Source: SHZI01 sp032122615
GTDB taxonomy: Bacteria; Pseudomonadota; Gammaproteobacteria; Steroidobacterales; GCA-2729495
Direction of reading: 5' to 3'
DNA length: 64,000 bases
NCBI GenBank assembly: GCA_032122615.1
Contig: JAQBGF010000009.1
Location: 1 to 64,000, forward strand
Below the pieces are notes generated by a model that ran no database searches, was not told the origin of the DNA, and was given only the letters and a program-made list of their open reading frames with translations. Each line of letters begins with the position of its first letter. Within the stretch, counting starts at the first letter, position 1. Below, piece after piece: positions 53,894 to 61,391 of the stretch. Both the position numbers and the translations under genes were made by a program.

Positions 53894-54586
53894 TCACATG
53901 CCCGTGCCGGCGCTGGTTGCCACCGCGAGCAGCGCCTGGCGATCGGTCACGCGCAGGTGGCGGGGAGATTTGGCCACCCAACCACGGCTGTGCCACTCAC
54001 TGAGATACTGATTGACCACCTGCCGCGAAACGAAGACGAACTTGGCCAGCTCGGCCTGGGTGATATCGAGGCAACTCGTGCCGCTCGGGTCGACCCCGGT
54101 CAATTCGAGCACCCGGTGCGCCAGCCGTGCCGGTATATCTCGCTGCGAATACTCGCCAACGATCAGCCCGGTCACGACCCGCTGCCGCTGACAAAACACG
54201 GCGAGCAGGCCGATGGATAGCCGCGGCTCGGCCGCAATGAGCCGCAGGAACTGGTCACGGCAGATCACGAACACCTCGGCGGTGGGCGCTGCGCGCGCCG
54301 TCGTGCAGCGGAGTAGCCCATCGATGCCGGATATCAGGCCGAAGATCCTGCCGGAGCCGTAGGCGTCGAGAAAGATTTCCCCATTGCTGGAGGACCGGGC
54401 GCTGATCTGCACCTGGCCGGAAATCACGCCGTAGATTGCTTCGGCGCGATCGCCCTCCGTAAAGATCGCTGAGCCCTGTTCGTAGCTGCGGCGCGTGGCC
54501 AGCTGGACGACCCGATCAATGCCAGCGCTGTCCAGGTGGCGCAGTAACTCGTTATTCTGGAAGACTGCTCTTGCCGCATTCTTCAT
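53894..54586 (-). CDS. Crp/Fnr family transcriptional regulator
   Basis: The 230-residue protein has a cyclic-nucleotide-binding fold (about 15-135) and a winged-helix domain (about 150-220). The Fnr cysteines are missing, and the cAMP-contact FGE is FGL, so the effector is probably not cAMP. The recognition helix VSRQVVNQYL carries Arg-Gln where CRP has Arg-Glu. ATG 54586 has AAGGA 8 bp upstream; the ATG at 54595 is less likely. It faces a small secreted-protein gene across 330 bp with three GTGTCA-N6-TGACAC palindromes, which it probably binds. Confidence 0.92.
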   Translation of the reverse strand: MKNAARAVFQNNELLRHLDSAGIDRVVQLATRRSYEQGSAIFTEGDRAEAIYGVISGQVQISARSSSNGEIFLDAYGSGRIFGLISGIDGLLRCTTARAAPTAEVFVICRDQFLRLIAAEPRLSIGLLAVFCQRQRVVTGLIVGEYSQRDIPARLAHRVLELTGVDPSGTSCLDITQAELAKFVFVSRQVVNQYLSEWHSRGWVAKSPRHLRVTDRQALLAVATSAGTGM

Positions 54587-54681
54587 GGGAACCATCCTTG
54601 GCTTCCAACCGACGTTTGCTAGCGGATACTGTGCCACAAGGCCTGCGGCCTGTCTGTTTCCGGCCACAGCAGACCCCACCC

Positions 54682-54699
54682 GTGTCAGCAGGCTGACAC
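54682..54699. promoter_or_regulatory. Crp-family operator, site 1
   Basis: GTGTCAG-CAGG-CTGACAC: perfect 7-bp arms with a 4-bp centre. The site is about 96 bp upstream of the regulator ATG. Confidence 0.8.
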
Positions 54700-54725
54700 A
54701 AGCGATGCCCGGGATCCCGCCCGGC

Positions 54726-54743
54726 GTGTCATCCAGATGACAC
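54726..54743. promoter_or_regulatory. Crp-family operator, site 2
   Basis: GTGTCAT-CCAG-ATGACAC: perfect 7-bp arms, 44 bp from site 1. CGGG follows the terminal C, as it also does at site 3. Confidence 0.8.
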
Positions 54744-54796
54744 CGGGCAATAAATAATCGAACTATCCGGACCTTATCAGCCCTATTTAGAGCGCC

Positions 54797-54814
54797 GTGT
54801 CACTCGCGTGACAC
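54797..54814. promoter_or_regulatory. Crp-family operator, site 3
   Basis: GTGTCAC-TCGC-GTGACAC: perfect 7-bp arms, 71 bp from site 2 and about 103 bp upstream of the secreted-protein ATG. Confidence 0.8.
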
Positions 54815-54916
54815 CGGGACCCTGGTTTGTAGCGCAGTCTCGGTGGCGTGTCCGGTGCGGCTTGCCCGGGACAAGAGCAAGAAGACCGACTAGAAACAAC
54901 CATAAGGAGTGCAGCC

Positions 54917-55321
54917 ATGACCAAGCGCAATCTATGCGTCGTCGCCTTGATCGGTGCGGGCCTGTTAGCTGCGGCACCACTGGCGCAGGCGGATGCTACC
55001 GACTCCCTCCTTGCCAGAGTTGGCAAGTTTCAGCTGGACAACGGCGAGACCAAAATCGTGAAGCGGGGGTCTGCCACCAAGGCCTACAGGGTCTGTATGA
55101 ACGAGGGCCGCGGAGCCGTGCCGCTCAAGGTGACGTACGAAGACCAGGAGGTCATCGTGGAACCCGGCGAGTGCCGGTTGATCGAGGCCTCGAAGATCAG
55201 GCTGGCCAGCGCCACCCGGCTGTCGGCCGGCATGACGTTGATCGGCAGCTTCGAGCCAGGACGCGGAAAGAGCTACAAGACCGATGTGAGCGTGGCCCAG
55301 ACGACTCCCATCCCCTACTAG
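54917..55321 (+). CDS. Small secreted protein of unknown function
   Basis: The 134-residue protein has a clear signal peptide (charged MTKRN, hydrophobic core, likely cleavage after PLAQA at residue 26). The mature region of about 108 residues is predicted to be mostly beta-strand. It has two cysteines (YRVCMNEG and EPGECRLIE) that could form a disulfide. No known domain is recognised. ATG 54917 has AAGGAG 8 bp upstream, stronger than most sites in the window. It is divergent from a Crp-family regulator and probably under its control. Confidence 0.88.
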   Translation: MTKRNLCVVALIGAGLLAAAPLAQADATDSLLARVGKFQLDNGETKIVKRGSATKAYRVCMNEGRGAVPLKVTYEDQEVIVEPGECRLIEASKIRLASATRLSAGMTLIGSFEPGRGKSYKTDVSVAQTTPIPY

Positions 55322-55406
55322 CGCAAGCGACCCGAGCGCAAGCAACCCCGCCGGAACCCGGCACTCCCCCACCCCGGTAACGGCGGGATTCGAGGAGCCC
55401 CCGGCG

Positions 55407-55433
55407 CCAGCGGCTAATACCAGCCGCTGGTTT
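55407..55433 (+). terminator. Hairpin after the secreted-protein gene
   Basis: CCAGCGGCT (55407-55415) and AGCCGCTGG (55422-55430) form a perfect 9-bp stem with a 6-nt loop, followed by TTT on the plus strand. It lies in the convergent gap before the purL stop. The U-tract is short. Confidence 0.5.
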
Positions 55434-55457
55434 GCCCGGGGGTGACGCCCGCCATCC

Positions 55458-58400
55458 CTAGCCGGCAAACCGCCGCGCGTTGCGGAACAACCGCAGCCAC
55501 GGCCCGTCGTCGCCCCAGCCCCGCGGATGCCAGGAGTGCTGCACGGTTCGTTGCACCCGCTCCGGGTGGGGCATCAGGATCGTCACGCGGCCGTCCGCCG
55601 AACACAGCCCCGCGATGCCGTCCGGTGACCCGTTAGGATTGGCCGGGTAGGTGTCTGCCGGCCGGCCGTGGTTATCCACGTAGCGAATCACCAGCTGCCC
55701 GTCGGTCGTGCAAGCCTGCTGGTGACCGGGCGCAAACGTCGCCAGCCCCTCGCCATGCGATGTGGCAATCAGCAGGCGGCTGCCCGCCATCCCCTCGAGC
55801 AGCACCGAACGGGACGGCAGAACCTCCACGAGACTGAGCCGCGCCTCGAACTGCTCCGAACGGTTCTGGCGGAAGCGCGGCCAATGCGCGGCGCCAGGAA
55901 TCAGTTCCGCCAGCACCGACAGCATCTGGCAACCGTTACAGACGCCGAGCGTAAATGTTTCCTCGCGGGCAAAGAACGCCGCGAACTCGTCGCGGGCGCG
56001 CGGGTTGTACAGAATGGACCGGGCCCAGCCCCCGCCGGCGCCCAGCACGTCGCCGTAGGAAAAGCCGCCGCAGGCCGCGAGCCCGGCAAATTCGCGCAGC
56101 GAGCGCCTTCCTGACAACACGTCCGTCATGTGCACATCCACGGCGTCGAAGCCGGCCCGACCGAAGACCGCGGCCATTTCGAGCTGGCTGTTGACGCCCT
56201 GCTCCCGCAGGATCGCCACGCGCGGCCGACGCTTTGTCGCAATGTGTACGGCAGGATCCTCGGCGGAATCGAAAGTCAGCACCGGCGAAAGCCCCGGATC
56301 GCCCGGATCCAGAAGTGTTTGCCACGCTTCAGCCGCCGCGTCCGGATTGTCACGCAGCGCCTGCATCCGGTAGGACAATTCTGACCAGCTGCGCAGCAGT
56401 TCCGTGCGGGAACTGGCGAACAGCGGTTTGCTGGCCGCGGAGATCGAGATCTCGTCGGCGCCGGTGACGTCTGCCACGCGACGCACCAGCGAGCCGAGTC
56501 CATGGCGACCGAACACCGTCTTCAGGCCATCCACATCCTCGTCGCGCACCTGAATGACGGCGCCCAGCTCCTCGGCAAAGAGCGCTCCCAGCTGCTCCTC
56601 CCGTGTACCGGCCACCAACCGCACATCGAGGCCGGCGCGGCCGGCGAAGGCCATCTCGCACAGCGTGACGAACAGGCCGCCATCGCTGCGATCGTGATAG
56701 GCCAGCAGCAGACCGGCCGCGCGCAATTCCTGGATGGCGGCGAAAAAAGCGCCCAAGGAGGCCGCATCGCAATCGGGTGGCAATCCGCCGGTGCGAATGA
56801 AGGCCTGGGCCAGGCACGACCCGCCCAGCCGGTTGCGACCGGCGCCAAGGTCGATCAGCCAAAGCCCGGTGCCCGCCTCGCGCCGGAGTTCGGGCGTGAG
56901 CGTACGACGCACGTCGTCGACCGGGGCAAAGGCCGTCACGACCAGCGATACCGGCGCCACCACGGCGCGCGCTGTTCCACGGGACTGCCAGCGGGTCTGC
57001 ATCGACAGGGAGTCCTTGCCGACGGGGATGGCAATGGCCAGTTCGCGGCACAGCGCACTGACGGCCGACACCGTGTCATAGAGGCGTTCGTCCTCGCCGG
57101 GCGCCCCGGCGGCGGCCATCCAGTTGGCCGAGAGCCGCACATCAGCAATATTCACCACTGATGCTGCCGCGATATTCGTCAGAGCTTCACCAACAGCGAG
57201 GCGCCCGGAGGCCGGCGCATCCAGCAGGGCCACCGGCGATCGCTCGCCAATCGCCATCGCTTCGCCGATGAAGGTCTCGAAACCAAGAGCGGTCACGCCG
57301 ACATCGCTGACCGGCACCTGCCAAGGTCCGACGAGTTGATCGCGAGCCACCAGGCCGCCAACGGTCCGGTCACCGATATGTATCAAAAAGGACTTGTCGG
57401 CCACAGCGGGCAGCCGCAGTACCCGCAGGCACGCCTCAGCGATGTCGATGCCGGCCAGATCCAGCGGTGCGCGCTCCCGCGGCTGGCGCCGGACATTGCG
57501 CACCATCTGCGGCGCTTTGCCGAGGAGTGTCGAAAGCGGCATGTCCACCGGCAGCTCGCCCGAGTGCCGGTCGGTCACGACCAGCCGTCGCGTGTCGTCC
57601 AGCGCCCCGAGCACGGCACAGGGGCAGCGCTCCCGGGCACACACCGCCTCAAACCAGGCGAGGTCCGCCGGCGCGATCGCCAGCACGTAGCGTTCCTGGG
57701 CTTCGTTGCACCAGATTTCCAGCGGCGACATGCCGGAGTCTGCGCTGGGAATATCCCGCAATTCGAACCGTCCGCCGCGGCGACCGTGATCCACGAGTTC
57801 CGGCACCGCGTTGGACAGTCCACCGGCGCCAACGTCATGCAACATCAGGATCGGATTCGGCCGGCCGGCGGTGGCCGCGAGCGCCCGGCAGGCCTCGATG
57901 ACCTGCTGCGCGCGCCGTTCGATCTCGGGATTGCCCCGCTGGACGGAGGCGAAATCGAGGTCGGCAGAACTCGTGCCACTGCCCACCGACGACGCTGCTC
58001 CGCCGCCGAGCCCGATCAGCATGGCCGGGCCACCGAGCACGATGAGCAGGGAGCCAACCGGCGGATCGTCCTTTTCAACATCCGGCGCCGAGATATTGCC
58101 CAGGCCACCAGCCAGCATGATGGGCTTGTGATAGCCGCGGGCCACGCTGGTATCACGCGGATCCGCCTGTTCGAAGCTGCGAAAGTACCCGGCAATGTTC
58201 GGGCGACCGAATTCATTATTGAAGGACGCCGCGCCGATCGGCCCCTCGAGCATAATCTGCAGCGCGCTGGCAATGCGTTCCGGCCGCCCAATGGCGGCTG
58301 CCGGCAATTCCCAGGGTTGCTCCCACCCCGGCAGCGCCAGGTTCGACACCGTAAAGCCGGTAAGCCCCGCCTTGGGCCGGCCACCGCGACCGGTCGCACC

Positions 58401-59387
58401 CTCGTCACGCAATTCCCCGCCGGAGCCGGTGGCGGCACCCGGAAATGGCGAGATTGCGGTCGGGTGGTTGTGGGTTTCGACCTTCATCAGGGTGTGCAGC
58501 GGCGCCACGCTCGCGGTGTACGCACCGGTCGCCGGGTCGACGTGCAGGTGGCTGACCACCGCCCCCTCGATGACAGCCGCATTGTCCCGGTAGGCGCTCA
58601 GCACGCCGCGCGGATTGGTGGCATGCGTCGAGCGGATCATGTCGAACAGGCTCTGTGGCTGGTCCTTGCCGTCGATTGTCCAGCGCGCGTTGAAGATCTT
58701 GTGCCGGCAGTGCTCGGAGTTCGCCTGCGCGAACATCATGAGCTCGGCGTCGGTCGGGTCGCGCTGCTCCGCGCCGAATTTTTCGGCGAGATAGCGAATC
58801 TCGTCGGCTGACAGCGCAAGGCCAAGCTCGGCGTTGGCCTGCTCCAGCGCCGCGGCGCCCTCGCGCAGCAGCGGCACCCGGCGCAGGGATCGCGGCGGTT
58901 CAACAGCGAAGATCGTGGCCGCGAGCGCCTCGTCCGCCACCGTGCCCCCTATGACGCTCTGGGTCATCCGGTCATGGAGCAGCGGCACGAGGCTGGTCTG
59001 TTCTGCGCCAGTCAACGTCCGGCCGGCGGCCAAACTGAAGCGCACGCCCCGCTCGACGCGGCGGACGCCACCAAGACCGCAGCTTCGGGCGATGTCGGTG
59101 GCCTTGCTTGACCAGGGTGAAATCGTTCCGGTCCGGGGCACAACGAGGAGTCGGGAATCCGGTAGTTCCGGAGCCGGTGCAGCGCCGTCCTCGAGCAGGT
59201 TGCGCAGTGTCTGCTCGGCTTGCGGCGTGAGAGTCCCGGTGAGTTCCACGAGGTAGACGAAGCCGGCGGCTACGCCCGTGACAGCGGGCAGGCGCGCCCG
59301 GATATCGCTCAGAAGTTTTGCCAGTCGAAAGTCGGAAAGCGCGGCGCCGCCGGCCCAAACAAGCGGTGAGACGAGTGGCGCCGTCAC
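55458..59387 (-). CDS. purL: Phosphoribosylformylglycinamidine synthase, large single-chain form
   Basis: The 1309-residue protein has the long PurL architecture of Gammaproteobacteria: an N-terminal domain, a duplicated AIRS-like synthetase region (AQANSEHCRHKIFNA, KVETHNHPTAISPFPGAATG), and a C-terminal glutamine amidotransferase with the nucleophile in GVCNGCQMLS. It makes FGAM in purine synthesis. The start is GTG 59387, overlapping the DUF1820 stop as GTGA. Confidence 0.97.
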   Translation of the reverse strand: MTAPLVSPLVWAGGAALSDFRLAKLLSDIRARLPAVTGVAAGFVYLVELTGTLTPQAEQTLRNLLEDGAAPAPELPDSRLLVVPRTGTISPWSSKATDIARSCGLGGVRRVERGVRFSLAAGRTLTGAEQTSLVPLLHDRMTQSVIGGTVADEALAATIFAVEPPRSLRRVPLLREGAAALEQANAELGLALSADEIRYLAEKFGAEQRDPTDAELMMFAQANSEHCRHKIFNARWTIDGKDQPQSLFDMIRSTHATNPRGVLSAYRDNAAVIEGAVVSHLHVDPATGAYTASVAPLHTLMKVETHNHPTAISPFPGAATGSGGELRDEGATGRGGRPKAGLTGFTVSNLALPGWEQPWELPAAAIGRPERIASALQIMLEGPIGAASFNNEFGRPNIAGYFRSFEQADPRDTSVARGYHKPIMLAGGLGNISAPDVEKDDPPVGSLLIVLGGPAMLIGLGGGAASSVGSGTSSADLDFASVQRGNPEIERRAQQVIEACRALAATAGRPNPILMLHDVGAGGLSNAVPELVDHGRRGGRFELRDIPSADSGMSPLEIWCNEAQERYVLAIAPADLAWFEAVCARERCPCAVLGALDDTRRLVVTDRHSGELPVDMPLSTLLGKAPQMVRNVRRQPRERAPLDLAGIDIAEACLRVLRLPAVADKSFLIHIGDRTVGGLVARDQLVGPWQVPVSDVGVTALGFETFIGEAMAIGERSPVALLDAPASGRLAVGEALTNIAAASVVNIADVRLSANWMAAAGAPGEDERLYDTVSAVSALCRELAIAIPVGKDSLSMQTRWQSRGTARAVVAPVSLVVTAFAPVDDVRRTLTPELRREAGTGLWLIDLGAGRNRLGGSCLAQAFIRTGGLPPDCDAASLGAFFAAIQELRAAGLLLAYHDRSDGGLFVTLCEMAFAGRAGLDVRLVAGTREEQLGALFAEELGAVIQVRDEDVDGLKTVFGRHGLGSLVRRVADVTGADEISISAASKPLFASSRTELLRSWSELSYRMQALRDNPDAAAEAWQTLLDPGDPGLSPVLTFDSAEDPAVHIATKRRPRVAILREQGVNSQLEMAAVFGRAGFDAVDVHMTDVLSGRRSLREFAGLAACGGFSYGDVLGAGGGWARSILYNPRARDEFAAFFAREETFTLGVCNGCQMLSVLAELIPGAAHWPRFRQNRSEQFEARLSLVEVLPSRSVLLEGMAGSRLLIATSHGEGLATFAPGHQQACTTDGQLVIRYVDNHGRPADTYPANPNGSPDGIAGLCSADGRVTILMPHPERVQRTVQHSWHPRGWGDDGPWLRLFRNARRFAG

Positions 59388-59725
59388 TTGCCCATATCGC
59401 CGGAACCACCCGGCGTGTAAATAGGGCCCGGAAACTGCGTGACGTTGCCACCCTCGACAGGCGTGATCTTGCTGACCCCCTGCTTCTCGACTTCGTCGAT
59501 GCGCAGGATCGAGTGCATGGGCAGGAAGGTGCGCCGCACGCCGGCGAACTCCGTTTTGATCCGTTCCTCAGCGGGATCCACCACCACGCTGCTGCGCTCG
59601 CCGAACACGAGCCGCTCAACCTCGATGAAGCCGAATAGCGTGCCCTGCGTCACACTTCGGGCGTAGATCTCATAGATCTTGCCCTGGTTGACGAACGAGA
59701 TTTTGTAAAGGTGTCTGGCGGACAT
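59384..59725 (-). CDS. DUF1820 family protein
   Basis: The 113-residue soluble protein matches DUF1820 by its start (LYKISFVNQGKIYEIYAR), GFIEVERLVFGERSSVVVDP and a C-terminal VTQFPGPIYTPGG. Family members are small gammaproteobacterial proteins of unknown role, often beside metabolic genes. It is coupled to purL by a four-base overlap. The upstream 123 bp separate it from the divergent FHA gene. Confidence 0.9.
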   Translation of the reverse strand: MSARHLYKISFVNQGKIYEIYARSVTQGTLFGFIEVERLVFGERSSVVVDPAEERIKTEFAGVRRTFLPMHSILRIDEVEKQGVSKITPVEGGNVTQFPGPIYTPGGSGDMGK

Positions 59726-59848
59726 GCGGGCATCGGATCGGGGGCGCGCAGTATAACCCAGCGCCTTCCAGGCCGGGCCGAACTGTGACCCGACGCGTAT
59801 TTCGGCTTGGGCTGATCAGCCATCATTCCCGCTGGGTAAGGGACTTCC

Positions 59849-61054
59849 ATGCCTCTGCGCCTTCGCGTTACCAGTGACAGCAAGGAGCTGCCGCGCAATG
59901 AGCGCGTGCGGGAGTTCCCGGCCGTGGGCGGCACAATTGGCCGTAGCCCGGACAATGACTGGGTGCTCCCCGACGACAGCCGGTATGTTTCCAGCCGCCA
60001 CGCCATGATCGATTACCAGGGTGGCGCCTACTATCTGGTTGACACCAGCCGGAACGGCGTCTACGTGAACGGCGCCGACACACCGGTTGGCAAGGGGCAT
60101 CCACAGCGCCTTTTCGATGGCGACCAGCTTTGGATTGGCGAATTCCGGATTGCGGTGGACATCAGCGCCGGCGACGAGGAAGAGCGCAACGACGACGGTA
60201 TGCGCGACTCGGTCGTGCGCGCGCAGCTGGTGCCCGAAGACGAATCCGTGGAACTGCAGCTCGTCGCCGAAGACAAGCTGACCCATGACTCAGCGCTGGA
60301 ACGTCATCTTTCTCCCGCCGGGTCAGCAGTCGACCGGAGCAAGGCTGTCACCGCCCGCCCGGTCGGCGTAGCCAGCAGGACGAAGAAGGCGGCCCCGGCT
60401 CAACCCGCTCCGGCGCCGGCCGCAGCACCTCCTGCGAGTCATGGCGAGCCCGAACAACGCGCCCTGACCCTGTTTCTGAAAGCCGCGGGCATCCGGCCCG
60501 ATGCCATCGCCGGCCACACCGCCGCCGAGGTGCTGCAGGGATCCGGCAAGCTGCTGCGAGTGATGGTCAGCGGACTCATGGATCTGCTGCGGGAACGTAG
60601 CCACATGAAGGACACCTTTCGGCTACCCCAGACCACGATGAAGTCGGCCCAAAACAATCCCCTGAATTTCTCGCCCAGCGTCGATGAAGCCTTGCGCTAC
60701 CTCCTGAATGATCGTGGTGAGGGCGCTTACCTCAGCGCCGAGGATGCGGTGCGCGGCGGCCTGCGTGATGTGCGCCAGCACGAACAGGCGCTGGTCAAGG
60801 CCATGCTTCAGGCGGTGCAGGACTATGTGGAGCGCTTTGATCCCGAAGAACTCAAGAGCCGCTTCGACAAAGGACTGAAACGCGGTGGCCTGCTCTCCGG
60901 GGCCAACAAGCTCAAGTACTGGGAGCTTTACGAGGAAAGCTACCCGGCCCTTACCCAGCGCGACGAAGGCGGCTCGCCCCAGCTGTTCGCCGAGGAGTTC
61001 GCCCGCGCTTACTTGCAGGAAATCGACAGCCCCAAGTCAGGTCGCGGCCGCTAG
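59849..61054 (+). CDS. FHA-domain protein, TagH-like
   Basis: The 401-residue protein has an N-terminal FHA domain (about 25-105: GTIGRSPDNDWVLPD, SSRHAMI, RNGVYVNG), which binds phosphothreonine. An Ala/Pro linker follows, then a C-terminal domain (about 200-395) matching type VI secretion TagH proteins (FLKAAGIRPDAIAG, LMDLLRERSHMKDTFR, NNPLNFSPSVDEALRYLL, YWELYEESYPAL). AAGGGA precedes ATG 59849. No other T6SS gene is in the window. In T6SS, TagH-type FHA proteins act with the PpkA kinase. Confidence 0.88.
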   Translation: MPLRLRVTSDSKELPRNERVREFPAVGGTIGRSPDNDWVLPDDSRYVSSRHAMIDYQGGAYYLVDTSRNGVYVNGADTPVGKGHPQRLFDGDQLWIGEFRIAVDISAGDEEERNDDGMRDSVVRAQLVPEDESVELQLVAEDKLTHDSALERHLSPAGSAVDRSKAVTARPVGVASRTKKAAPAQPAPAPAAAPPASHGEPEQRALTLFLKAAGIRPDAIAGHTAAEVLQGSGKLLRVMVSGLMDLLRERSHMKDTFRLPQTTMKSAQNNPLNFSPSVDEALRYLLNDRGEGAYLSAEDAVRGGLRDVRQHEQALVKAMLQAVQDYVERFDPEELKSRFDKGLKRGGLLSGANKLKYWELYEESYPALTQRDEGGSPQLFAEEFARAYLQEIDSPKSGRGR

Positions 61055-61135
61055 CCCGCGCGGACCTCCGCACTTTCCCGGATACCCGGCCATGCTGCCG
61101 CCCGGCATGCTTGGCTTTATTGAGCCTGTTTAAAT

Positions 61136-61154
61136 GACAATGATTCTCATTTAC
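61136..61154. promoter_or_regulatory. Fur box upstream of feoAB
   Basis: GACAATGATTCTCATTTAC matches 14 of 19 positions of the Fur consensus (GATAATGATAATCATTATC). It lies 9 bp before the feoA ATG, so iron-bound Fur would repress feoAB. Confidence 0.8.
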
Positions 61155-61163
61155 TATTAGCCG

Positions 61164-61391
61164 ATGACGCTGGATGAACTGAAAATCGGCCAGGCCGGGA
61201 CGATCACGGGCATCGAGGGAGAGGGCCCCGTGGTGCAGCGCCTGATGGCCCTCGGCCTGCTGGCTGGGTCGCCGATCCGGATCACGCGGCGGGCCATAGG
61301 CGGCGACCCGATCGAAGTCGCGATCATGGACTACGCGCTGTCGCTGCGACGCGAGGAAGCCCGCCGGGTCCGGGTCGTGCGCGAGACATGA
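61164..61391 (+). CDS. feoA: Ferrous iron transport protein A
   Basis: The 75-residue SH3-like protein has the FeoA pattern (LDELKIGQAGTITGI, LMALGLLAGSPIRITRRA, GDPIEVAIMDYALSLRREEA). It supports FeoB at the inner membrane. A Fur box lies just upstream. Its stop overlaps the feoB ATG (ATGA). Confidence 0.96.
   Translation: MTLDELKIGQAGTITGIEGEGPVVQRLMALGLLAGSPIRITRRAIGGDPIEVAIMDYALSLRREEARRVRVVRET

Larger units (their letters stand above)
54587..54916. promoter_or_regulatory. Divergent regulatory region
   Basis: This 330-bp gap has no supported gene. It holds three related 18-bp palindromes (listed separately). Between the second and third is an AT-richer stretch (about 54750-54791) with several weak -10-like sequences on both strands. 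No promoter is clear enough to call on either strand. Confidence 0.6.

Noticed and set aside
57336..58811. 491-codon plus-strand open frame opposite purL
   Set aside because: Antisense shadow of an intact, conserved gene.
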